Shown here piece by piece: positions 1-5,712 of a DNA stretch of 7,635 bases (position 1 is the stretch's first letter; every line of letters starts with the position of its first letter). Both the position numbers and the translations under genes were made by a program. Below the pieces are notes generated by a model. That model had not been told where the DNA came from and ran no database searches. It worked only from the letters and a program-made list of their open reading frames with translations. The stretch comes from an uncultured Clostridia bacterium. GTDB lineage: Bacteria; Bacillota; Clostridia; Christensenellales; Pumilibacteraceae. The stretch spans positions 1 through 7,635 of the forward strand of contig CAKQJJ010000058.1 of the NCBI GenBank assembly GCA_934247335.1. The letters run 5' to 3'.

Positions 1-1
1 C

Positions 2-715
2 TGGAGCCAGTTCTGCGATATCTATATCGAGATGAGCAAAACTTCGCTGTACAGCGACGACGAGAACAAGCGCGCCGACACCGTAAGCGTTCTTCTGTAC
101 GTTCTTACGTCTATTCTCAAACTGGTTCATCCGTTTATTCCGTTTATCACCGAGGAAATTTACGACAATCTGCCCGTGAAAGACGCGGAAGACATCATGA
201 TTTCTTCCTATCCCGAATATACGAGAAAGCACGTCTATTCCAAAGCTGCCGGCGAAATCAACGCCGTAATGAAAGCGATAAAGAGCATCCGCGCGCTGCG
301 TAAGGATATGAACGTTTCTCAAACCAAAAAGACCGCGATTTATATCGTGCCGTCCGAAGGTAAAGAGAAAATGCTTAAAGAAACCGCAGTGTACATCGAA
401 AAGCTTGCAAACGGCAACGAAATAGTTTTCGGAAAACCGGAAGTAAAATCGGTCAGCGTGGTCAGCGACATTGCCGAATTTTATATCCCGCTCGGCGAAC
501 TGGTTGACGTAAAGAAGGAAGTGGAGCGCCTTACCAAGGAACTCGAAAACACCGAAAACGAAATTGCGCGCGCTCAGGGAAAACTGAACAACGCCGGATT
601 CGTGGCGAAAGCGCCCGCTCAGCTTATCGAAAACGAGAAAGCAAAACTTCAGAAGTATATCGACCTTAAAGAAAAAATAGCTTTAAGTATAGAAAACTTC
701 AAAAAAGACATGTAA
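2..715 (+). CDS. valS: Valyl-tRNA synthetase, C-terminal part (5' truncated by window edge)
   Basis: This is the last 237 residues of a class I valyl-tRNA synthetase, which charges tRNA-Val with valine in the cytoplasm and releases AMP and pyrophosphate. The open frame runs in from the left edge (WSQFCDIYIE precedes the first ATG at 32), so the true start lies outside the window. Visible regions are the end of the helical anticodon-binding domain, with the family signature HPFIPFITEEIY near residues 43-54 of the fragment. From about residue 160 comes the long C-terminal coiled-coil arm characteristic of ValRS, beginning FYIPLGELVDVKKEVERL and including the conserved GFVAKAP turn between its two helices. 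The arm separates ValRS from IleRS and LeuRS. The gene ends in TAA and is followed directly by a terminator. It is probably the last gene of its transcript. Identity is secure; nothing looks damaged. Confidence 0.95.
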   Translation, partial: WSQFCDIYIEMSKTSLYSDDENKRADTVSVLLYVLTSILKLVHPFIPFITEEIYDNLPVKDAEDIMISSYPEYTRKHVYSKAAGEINAVMKAIKSIRALRKDMNVSQTKKTAIYIVPSEGKEKMLKETAVYIEKLANGNEIVFGKPEVKSVSVVSDIAEFYIPLGELVDVKKEVERLTKELENTENEIARAQGKLNNAGFVAKAPAQLIENEKAKLQKYIDLKEKIALSIENFKKDM

Positions 716-719
716 TATA

Positions 720-760
720 AAAATAAAGCGACGGATTTTTACTTTCCGTCGTTTTATTTT
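720..760 (+). terminator. Rho-independent terminator of valS
   Basis: A hairpin starts a few bases after the valS stop. The arms CGACGGA (729-735) and TCCGTCG (745-751) enclose a nine-base loop, and a T-rich run follows (752-760). The A-rich flank on the 5' side pairs with the T-run, so the element could also stop transcription arriving from the minus strand. Confidence 0.88.
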
Positions 761-766
761 ACCGTT

Positions 767-787
767 GTACTATGTCACACATAGTAC
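767..787. repeat. 8-bp perfect inverted repeat between two terminators
   Basis: The arms GTACTATG (767-774) and CATAGTAC (780-787) are perfect inverted copies around the five-base centre TCACA. No T-run follows, so this is not an ordinary terminator. It sits between the valS terminator and the terminator of the convergent gene. It may be a protein-binding palindrome, a transcript-end hairpin or chance in AT-rich DNA. No function is assigned. Confidence 0.5.
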
Positions 788-800
788 TTAAAATTTGTAA

Positions 801-837
801 AATATAAATAAAACGAGGCGTTTTTGCCTCGTTTTTT
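801..837 (-). terminator. Terminator of the DUF4364-TSCPD unit (bidirectional)
   Basis: The arms CGAGGC (814-819) and GCCTCG (826-831) form a GC-rich six-base stem around a six-base loop. Read on the minus strand it follows the TSCPD stop by a few bases and is followed by TTTTATTTATATT (813 down to 801). On the plus strand it is followed by six T (832-837), so it can also act as a second barrier to read-through from valS. Confidence 0.88.
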
Positions 838-838
838 A

Positions 839-1108
839 CTATTCAAACTTTTCGGGATTGTCTTTCTGAGCTTTGTAATCTTTAAGCGCCTGCGCCAGCT
901 GATCGGGGCAGCTCGTGCCGTTTCTGCACTGAATGCCTTCGAGCAGAGCTATAATTTCGTCGATTTTGTGTCCGACGACGAGGCGGGAGATGCCTTGTGT
1001 GTTTCCGCTGCAACCGTTGACGAATTTAACCGACTTCAAGACGTCGTTTTCGTCCACGTTGAAAATGATTTCTCTCGAGCAAGTGCCTTTCGTTCTGTAA
1101 ATATTCAT
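839..1108 (-). CDS. TIGR03905-family TSCPD domain protein
   Basis: This is a small 89-residue cytoplasmic protein recognised by the GTSCPDQLAQAL motif (residues 64-75), the hallmark of the TSCPD domain. That domain also occurs at the C terminus of adenosylcobalamin-dependent ribonucleotide reductases (NrdJ); the stand-alone version is the TIGR03905 family, common in Clostridia and of unknown function. Four cysteines (C10, C33, C61, C67) sit at family-typical positions and could bind a metal, which is inference. The start is an ATG preceded by AGGAGG (1119-1114) at five bases' spacing. That site overlaps the TAG stop of the upstream DUF4364 gene, so the two are very likely co-transcribed and translationally coupled. 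Length is normal for the family. Family assignment is firm; the biochemical role is not known. Confidence 0.9.
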   Translation of the reverse strand: MNIYRTKGTCSREIIFNVDENDVLKSVKFVNGCSGNTQGISRLVVGHKIDEIIALLEGIQCRNGTSCPDQLAQALKDYKAQKDNPEKFE

Positions 1109-1113
1109 ATGTA

Positions 1114-1119
1114 CCTCCT
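1114..1119 (-). promoter_or_regulatory. Ribosome binding site of the TSCPD gene overlapping the upstream stop
   Basis: On the minus strand the sequence is TAG-GAGG-TACAT-ATG. The AGGAGG core shares its first bases with the stop codon of the DUF4364 gene. Ribosomes finishing DUF4364 stop on this site, which suggests coupled translation. Confidence 0.8.
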
Positions 1120-1666
1120 AATCGATTAGTTCTTCGTGTAAAAAGTAATAAATTTGCGCGGCTTTTTCTTCCCATTTGTTGTAAACCGCTTTTGCCGTTT
1201 CTCTGTTCGTGACGTTGAGTTTAAGTTCGAGCGTGGTCTGAACGGGGTCGACTATTTTCATGTGAACGGTGTAGGTGCCGTCGTTGTTTTTGTAATAATT
1301 GCGATAGTATTCCTGTTTACGGCGATACGCCATTCTGTTTTCTTTGACGTACTCGGTTATTTCCGAGCGGAGAGTGGACGGAATACGCGTATAAAAATGG
1401 TCGAGACACTGCCGTCCGTCGGGCGTGATATTGTAGTAGGCGTCGGAAATAATACCGCTTTCCACGATTTTTTCCTTGCACGACCTGTAAATAAGCCCCG
1501 AATCGAGCAGTTCGTTTACCGCCATGGTGCAGTCCATGTACGTCAGCCAGAGATTGCGGCTCGAGCACATTTCGATGATGGTTTTGCCCGTAATCGGCAC
1601 GTCCATTGTTTCAAAAACGTACAGCAGTATCAGTTTATTCAGTGTTGAATCATCCGTAATTTTCAC
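1118..1666 (-). CDS. DUF4364 family winged-helix protein
   Basis: This 182-residue protein matches the pattern of the DUF4364 family, found mainly in Clostridia. Residues about 5-92 look like a winged-helix DNA-binding domain: several helices, then the wing-like run YYNITPDGRQCLDHF (78-92). A basic, tyrosine-rich segment follows (about 112-126), then a C-terminal beta-rich part (131-156) and a final helix. No signal peptide or membrane segment is present. The start is GTG (1666-1664), supported by GGAGG (1677-1673) at six bases' spacing and by an extended -10 element just upstream; the N terminus KITDDSTLNKLILLY fits the family. It is divergent from birA and leads the transcript that includes the TSCPD gene. 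A transcriptional regulator role is plausible from the fold, but no target is known. It could regulate its own divergent intergenic region. Confidence 0.85.
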   Translation of the reverse strand: MKITDDSTLNKLILLYVFETMDVPITGKTIIEMCSSRNLWLTYMDCTMAVNELLDSGLIYRSCKEKIVESGIISDAYYNITPDGRQCLDHFYTRIPSTLRSEITEYVKENRMAYRRKQEYYRNYYKNNDGTYTVHMKIVDPVQTTLELKLNVTNRETAKAVYNKWEEKAAQIYYFLHEELID

Positions 1667-1686
1667 AACAGACCTCCGTAACTACC

Positions 1687-1695
1687 ATTATAACA
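1687..1695 (-). promoter_or_regulatory. Extended -10 promoter of the DUF4364-TSCPD unit
   Basis: Read on the minus strand, TGTTATAAT (1695-1687) is a perfect TATAAT with the TGn extension. The corresponding -35 position (about 1715-1710, TTTTCT) is weak, as expected for an extended -10 promoter. Transcription would start near 1680, giving a leader of about 14 bases that holds the GGAGG site and little else. Confidence 0.65.
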
Positions 1696-1726
1696 CACTT
1701 TTCCGAAAAAGAAAAGCCCCTTTTTG

Positions 1727-1738
1727 AAAAAATTTTTT
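1727..1738. repeat. A6T6 tract in the divergent promoter region
   Basis: AAAAAATTTTTT is a perfect 12-bp AT palindrome upstream of the minus-strand promoter, at about -47 to -58 from its predicted start. The position and composition fit an UP-element or a curved DNA segment. It could also be simple AT richness. Confidence 0.35.
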
Positions 1739-1796
1739 ATTTTGTCAAAAAATTTCGTTTTTACACGAATAGGAAATTTGTTTTTCGTTATTTTAA

Positions 1797-1826
1797 TTGA
1801 CAAATCCGCGTGTTATAGAGTAAAAT
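1797..1826 (+). promoter_or_regulatory. Promoter of birA and probably of the birA-ppa operon
   Basis: A perfect -35 TTGACA (1797-1802) is followed after 18 bases by TAAAAT (1821-1826), five of six matches to the -10 consensus. The expected transcription start, seven bases past the -10, falls at about 1833, the A of the birA ATG. No Shine-Dalgarno sequence lies before that ATG, so the transcript may be leaderless. Confidence 0.7.
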
Positions 1827-1832
1827 ATAGCT

Positions 1833-2792
1833 ATGTTTAAGGATAAAGTTCTTAAAATTCTTGAAGAGAACAGAGGTAACGAAATTTCGGGCGTCGATAT
1901 CGCCGAAAAACTCGGCGTTTCCCGCGCCGCGGTGTGTAAGGCGGTAAAGCAGCTGAGAAGAAGCGGCAATTCGATAATTTCCCGAAACAACGGCGGATAT
2001 ACGCTGGAAGAAAACTCGTCGGCGTTATCCGAAATAGGAATAAAAAAACTGCTGGATAACCCGATAGACGTCGTATACTATCCCGAAACCGATTCGACGA
2101 ACACCCGCGCGAAAATTCTCGCTCTCGACAAAGACGTTGCGTGCGCGCTGATAGTCGCCGACAGCCAGACCGAGGGCAGAGGCAGACGAGGCAGAAGTTT
2201 TTTCTCGCCGAAGGGAAGCGGAGTTTATTTTTCGATTATGCTCCGTCCCCGGCTCACTTACGCCGAGTGTCAACGCGTGGTACCCATGACTGCCGTCGCC
2301 GTGTCGCAAGCGATAGAGAGCGTCTGCAACGCAAAAACGTACATAAAATGGGTGAATGACCTCTATTATAACGGAAAAAAAATATGCGGTATAGCCACCG
2401 AGTCGATAGGCGAGCTCGGCGAAGCTTGTCCCGACGCACTGGTAGTCGGAATCGGAATAAACGTAAACACCAGTGATTTCCCGGACGACATAAAAAACAA
2501 AGCGGGCGCGCTCGACGTCACGGTAAACCGAAACGCTTTGGTCGCCGCGTGCGTAAACAGATTTTTCGCATTGTTCAGCGATATCGAGAAAAACGATTTT
2601 ATGGACGAATATCGGAAAAAATGCTTCATTTTAGGGCAGAAAGTCACCGTCCTGACGTCGCAGCCGTATGACGCGATTGCCGAAAACGTGGACGACGACG
2701 GAAAACTGATCGTCGTAAAACCGGACGGAACCCGGATAAAACTCAGCACCGACGAAGTAAGCGTTCTGCCGGAAAACTTAACGACCGATTGA
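1833..2792 (+). CDS. birA: Biotin--[acetyl-CoA-carboxylase] ligase, bifunctional with DNA-binding domain
   Basis: This 319-residue BirA-type ligase activates biotin with ATP to biotinyl-AMP, releasing pyrophosphate, and transfers it to a lysine of biotin-dependent carboxylases. Residues 1-60 form the winged helix (SGVDIAEKLGVSRAAVCKAVKQL), so it is the repressor-capable class. The catalytic domain shows TDSTNT (87-91 region), the biotinyl-AMP loop GRGRRGR (115-121), KWVND (172-176) and GIGINVN (207-213). A C-terminal SH3-like domain follows (about 268-315). The third residue of the usual KWPND motif is Val instead of Pro; the catalytic Lys and the Asn-Asp are kept. The ATG at 1833 gives the standard N terminus (MFKDKVLKILEEN) but has no ribosome binding site. 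Gene length and domains are complete. Four genes follow closely on the same strand. No clear BirA operator is visible upstream. Confidence 0.95.
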   Translation: MFKDKVLKILEENRGNEISGVDIAEKLGVSRAAVCKAVKQLRRSGNSIISRNNGGYTLEENSSALSEIGIKKLLDNPIDVVYYPETDSTNTRAKILALDKDVACALIVADSQTEGRGRRGRSFFSPKGSGVYFSIMLRPRLTYAECQRVVPMTAVAVSQAIESVCNAKTYIKWVNDLYYNGKKICGIATESIGELGEACPDALVVGIGINVNTSDFPDDIKNKAGALDVTVNRNALVAACVNRFFALFSDIEKNDFMDEYRKKCFILGQKVTVLTSQPYDAIAENVDDDGKLIVVKPDGTRIKLSTDEVSVLPENLTTD

Positions 2793-2812
2793 CGAGAAGG
2801 AGAAAAACAGCC

Positions 2813-3514
2813 ATGTACGAACAACTGAAAAAACGCGTGCTCGAAGCCAATTTGCTTTTGCCGAAATTCGGGCTTGTCGATTTAACCTGGGGCAACGTTT
2901 CGGAAGTCGACCGCGAAAACGGCGTCGTCGCAATCAAGCCGTCCGGCGTTCCGTACGAAACCATGACGGAAAACGATATCGTAGTCGTCGGCTTAAACGA
3001 CGGAAAAATCGTTGACGGAGAGTTAAACCCATCGTCTGATTTAAGCACGCATCTCGTGCTTTATAAGGCTTTCCCGAATATCGGCGGAGTGGTGCACACG
3101 CATTCGCGTTACGCCACGGCGTTTTCCCAGCAACACGCATGTATTCCCGCACTCGGAACTACGCACGCCGACTATTTTTACGGCGATATTCCGTGCGCGA
3201 GAGAACTTACCGACGCGGAGATCAACGGCGAGTACGAATATAACACGGGACTTGTGATAGAAGAGACTTTCAAAAATCTCGATTACGAAGCGGTGCCCTG
3301 TACGCTCGTCGCTTCGCACGGATTGTTTGCCTGGGGCAAGAACGGAGCGAAAGCCGTAGAAAACGCGTTCGTCGCCGAACGTTGCGCCGAAATGGCGTAT
3401 ATAGGACTGGATATCGGCAACCGCACGAAAATAAAACAGTCGCTTCTGGACAGACATTATTACAGAAAGCACGGCAAAAACGCCACTTACGGTCAGATTA
3501 AAAAAGGAGAATAA
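2813..3514 (+). CDS. araD: L-ribulose-5-phosphate 4-epimerase (AraD family)
   Basis: This 233-residue class II aldolase-fold enzyme interconverts L-ribulose 5-phosphate and D-xylulose 5-phosphate, feeding L-arabinose into the pentose phosphate pathway. It aligns almost end to end with E. coli AraD. The metal ligands H95, H97 (VHTHSR) and H169 (ASHG), D76 in PSSD, D120 in THADYFYG and the C-terminal Y226 (TYGQ) are all present. The substrate-phosphate region WGNVS (26-30) and the KPSG motif (42-45) are also intact. The ATG at 2813 is preferred over the in-frame TTG at 2789, which overlaps the birA stop, because AAGGAG (2797-2802) lies 10 bases before it and family members begin at this point. 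The paralogues UlaF and SgbE (L-ascorbate or L-xylulose routes) have the same signature, so the pathway is not fixed by sequence alone. No araA or araB lies in the window. It is followed one base later by the esterase gene. Confidence 0.93.
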   Translation: MYEQLKKRVLEANLLLPKFGLVDLTWGNVSEVDRENGVVAIKPSGVPYETMTENDIVVVGLNDGKIVDGELNPSSDLSTHLVLYKAFPNIGGVVHTHSRYATAFSQQHACIPALGTTHADYFYGDIPCARELTDAEINGEYEYNTGLVIEETFKNLDYEAVPCTLVASHGLFAWGKNGAKAVENAFVAERCAEMAYIGLDIGNRTKIKQSLLDRHYYRKHGKNATYGQIKKGE

Positions 3515-3515
3515 A

Positions 3516-4550
3516 ATGCTATTCAAAAATATAGAAATTCACAACGTTGCAAAACTCTACGACGCCGAAAGGGGCGGAACCACCTGGCTTCGCGTCCCGG
3601 ACGAGGTTTTTTCCGCGCTCGAACACGGAAATCAGGCGAGAAACATGGCTAAATGCTGCACCGGCGTAGAACTGCGCTTCGTAATCAAAAGCGGCGAAGG
3701 CGTTACTATACGTATGGCTCAGCTCGATCCGTGCGCCACGAGCAACGTTTTCCACGTTTTCCGCGGCGGTATTCAGGGCAGTTGGTACGATTGCGAACTC
3801 AGTTGCACCGTTCCCGGCGAGCCCACCGACTTTTTCATCAAAAAAACGGAAGATTTGCCGTATCTTAAAAAAGCGGCTCAGTCTTACGGCGATCCGTGGG
3901 ATCCCGAAGTGGTGCGCGTTATATTCGACAGGGGCGCTTATCGTATTTTGGACGTCATAGGCGATGTAATGCCACCCGAAAAGAACATGTGCCCGGACAA
4001 AACGGTTTTGTTTTACGGCTCGTCCATTACACATGGCTCAAATTCGATAGATATGTCGCACGCCTGGGCTTCGGTGGTTGGGCATAATCTGGGCGCCGAC
4101 GTAATAAACCTCGGCTTTGCCGGATCGTGTGCAATGGAGCCCGCGATGATCGATTATATCGCTTCGCTGGGTAAAAACGGACAATGGGATACCTGCGTTA
4201 TGGAACTGGGTATAAACGTTCTGGACTGGGAAAAGACCAAGAAAATCGATCGCGCGTTAAATGCGATACGCACGGTTGCGCTTACCAACCCGGATAAGAA
4301 AATATTCGTGATTTCGCCGTTCTATTGCGACAACGATTTTATCGGCGAGCATAAAGCGGAAGAGTGGCGCGAAATTCTCGAAAAAATCGTAAAGGACGAA
4401 AATCTTGCAAACGTGAAGTATATAAACGGACTAAGCCTTTTAGACAGCGTGAAATACCTGTCTGCGGATAAAGTTCATCCCAATATTTACGGCGTTCAGA
4501 AGATTGCCGACTGGCTTACCGCTTTTATGAGAGGCGAGCTTAAAAAATAG
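3516..4550 (+). CDS. SGNH/GDSL hydrolase with N-terminal beta domain (probable carbohydrate esterase)
   Basis: This 344-residue protein has two parts. Residues 1 to about 155 are beta-rich and resemble the sandwich domain that precedes the catalytic domain in some carbohydrate esterases. Residues about 160-342 are an SGNH hydrolase. Block I is GSSITHG (168-174) with S170 as likely nucleophile, block II is NLGFAGSC (198-205), block III is ELGIN (230-234) with N234 in the oxyanion hole, and block V is DKVH (318-321) supplying D318 and H321. The pattern resembles the Lipase_GDSL_3 type. The likely reaction is removal of O-acyl groups, such as acetyl, from sugars; the substrate is inferred from neighbours only. 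There is no signal peptide, so it is cytoplasmic. The ATG at 3516 is one base after the araD stop with GGAG (3506-3509) six bases ahead. The catalytic set is complete. Confidence 0.87.
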   Translation: MLFKNIEIHNVAKLYDAERGGTTWLRVPDEVFSALEHGNQARNMAKCCTGVELRFVIKSGEGVTIRMAQLDPCATSNVFHVFRGGIQGSWYDCELSCTVPGEPTDFFIKKTEDLPYLKKAAQSYGDPWDPEVVRVIFDRGAYRILDVIGDVMPPEKNMCPDKTVLFYGSSITHGSNSIDMSHAWASVVGHNLGADVINLGFAGSCAMEPAMIDYIASLGKNGQWDTCVMELGINVLDWEKTKKIDRALNAIRTVALTNPDKKIFVISPFYCDNDFIGEHKAEEWREILEKIVKDENLANVKYINGLSLLDSVKYLSADKVHPNIYGVQKIADWLTAFMRGELKK

Positions 4551-4553
4551 GAG
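4549..4553 (+). promoter_or_regulatory. Ribosome binding site of the beta-helix gene overlapping the esterase stop
   Basis: AGGAG overlaps the TAG stop (4548-4550) of the esterase gene and lies seven bases before the ATG at 4561. This links translation of the two genes and supports co-expression. Confidence 0.75.
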
Positions 4554-4560
4554 AGCGCAT

Positions 4561-5709
4561 ATGAAATACGCTATTTACGGCGACGGAGTCCGCGACGACT
4601 ACTACGGCATTCAGGCAATGCTCGACCAAGGTGCTGCCGAAGTTACGCTGCCCATGCCCGAGAGCAATTACCTCATAAGCAAAACGTTGAAAATTCATTC
4701 CGGGCAGAAATTGAAGCTGCCGCGCTTTGCACGCGTGGTGCTTGCGGATAACGCAAATTGCAGCATGATAGAAAACGATACGAGCTCGCCTTGCAAAGAC
4801 GTGTTTCTAAGCGGCGGCGTGTGGGATATGAATCACTCGCGTCAAAAGCCCAATCCCTATCGTTTCCCGCAGGAGAAAACGTACGAAGAACAGTGCCGTG
4901 ATTTCGGCTGGACCGAGTACGACAAAACGCTTTTTCCCGGATATTCGGGGCATTGCATGCGCTTTTGCGGAATAAATAACTTCGAGCTGAAAAACGTTAC
5001 GATAGTAAATCCGGTAGTGTACGGAGTGCAGATAGCGTTCGTCGAAAACTTTACTGTTAAAAACGTCGTTTTCGATTACACCGAAGGCAGCCCGAAACTG
5101 TGGAATATGGACGGCGTTCATCTCGAAGGCGGTTGTAAAAACGGCTTTATCAACAATCTGAAAGGCGCTTGTCACGACGATCTGGTTGCGATAACTTCTG
5201 ACGACAGCATTCGCGGACCTATCGAAAATATTCAGATCGACGGCGTTTTCGCCGAAAATTGCCACAGCGCTGTACGGCTTTTAAGTGCGGCTACCGAAGT
5301 AAAAAATATTTCGATAAATAATATTTTCGGAAGCTATTACGTGTACTGCATAACGCTTTCAAAGTACATAGATATAAACGGTCAGTGCGGCAAAATGTCC
5401 AATATTTCGATTAACAACGTTTTTGCAAACTTTTGCAAGGGTACCAAAGACGTCGCCGGCAACTACTACGCGTTTATTCAGATAGACGAAAACGTAGACG
5501 TGGAAAATTTGTCGATTTCAAACGTGTTCAGAAACGAAAACGTTTGCTTTAATCCCACGATAGGCGTGTATCCCGGAGCGGTAGTAAAAAATCTTTCGCT
5601 GCAAAATATACGTCAATCGGCGCCCGAAGGAGTAGTTATGCCGCTTATTAAAAACCAAGGCAAGTTTGTTTCGCCCGATTTCGGAAATGCGGGCTACGAG
5701 GAGAAGTAA
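4561..5709 (+). CDS. Right-handed beta-helix protein, GH28/polygalacturonase-like
   Basis: This 382-residue protein of the pectin-lyase-like fold starts with a typical cap region (GDGVRDDYYGIQAMLDQGA, 7-25). It then runs through beta-helix coils with a recurring pattern like V-x-N-I-S-I-N-N-V-F near residues 143, 166, 221, 247, 279, 314 and 342. The GH28-like active-site area is recognisable but divergent: NMDG (182-185) stands where polygalacturonases have NTD, and HDD (205-207) where they have GDD, at the correct spacing of about 22 residues. CHSAVRL (234-240) supplies a His and an Arg. I do not see the canonical GHG and RIK motifs, so hydrolase activity on galacturonans is likely but not certain; a lyase, an epimerase or another glycosidase are alternatives. 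No signal peptide is present, unlike secreted pectinases, pointing to action on imported oligosaccharides. The ATG is backed by AGGAG. ppa follows three bases after the stop. Confidence 0.82.
   Translation: MKYAIYGDGVRDDYYGIQAMLDQGAAEVTLPMPESNYLISKTLKIHSGQKLKLPRFARVVLADNANCSMIENDTSSPCKDVFLSGGVWDMNHSRQKPNPYRFPQEKTYEEQCRDFGWTEYDKTLFPGYSGHCMRFCGINNFELKNVTIVNPVVYGVQIAFVENFTVKNVVFDYTEGSPKLWNMDGVHLEGGCKNGFINNLKGACHDDLVAITSDDSIRGPIENIQIDGVFAENCHSAVRLLSAATEVKNISINNIFGSYYVYCITLSKYIDINGQCGKMSNISINNVFANFCKGTKDVAGNYYAFIQIDENVDVENLSISNVFRNENVCFNPTIGVYPGAVVKNLSLQNIRQSAPEGVVMPLIKNQGKFVSPDFGNAGYEEK
5221..5616 (+). repeat. Degenerate coil repeats of the beta-helix gene
   Basis: Five degenerate coding repeats, beginning near 5221, 5299, 5395, 5500 and 5584, encode variants of V-x-N-I-S-I-N-N-I-F. 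The spacing is 26 to 35 codons, one turn of the beta-helix each. At DNA level the copies share AAT-ATT-TCG-AT cores. This is an internal protein repeat, not a mobile or regulatory repeat. Confidence 0.7.
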
Positions 5710-5712
5710 TTT

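Noticed and set aside
1154..1648. Plus-strand frame of 164 codons opposite the DUF4364 gene
   Set aside because: The minus-strand protein is a recognisable family member with promoter and ribosome binding site; the plus-strand frame is its shadow.
1743..1748. Minus-strand TTGACA as a -35 box for the DUF4364 promoter
   Set aside because: It is about 50 bases from the TATAAT at 1692-1687, too far to pair with it, and no -10 lies at the right distance (AAAAAG at that position).
1765..1788. Inverted repeat ACGAA / TTCGT in the divergent region
   Set aside because: The arms are only five bases with a 14-base spacer in AT-rich DNA, so chance is a sufficient explanation.
1741..1804. BirA operator upstream of birA
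   Set aside because: The known BirA site is a pair of TTGTWAAC-like arms about 14-16 bases apart. The TTTGTCAA/TTGACAAA pair here is 48 bases apart and one arm is simply the -35 box, so I do not call an operator.
2789..2812. TTG start for araD overlapping the birA stop
   Set aside because: The extra eight residues (MTRRRKTA) come from the ribosome binding site region, and AraD proteins begin at the ATG at 2813.
3519..4034. Minus-strand frame of 171 codons inside the esterase gene
   Set aside because: The sense frame carries a complete SGNH motif set; the antisense frame has no recognisable motif or start signal.
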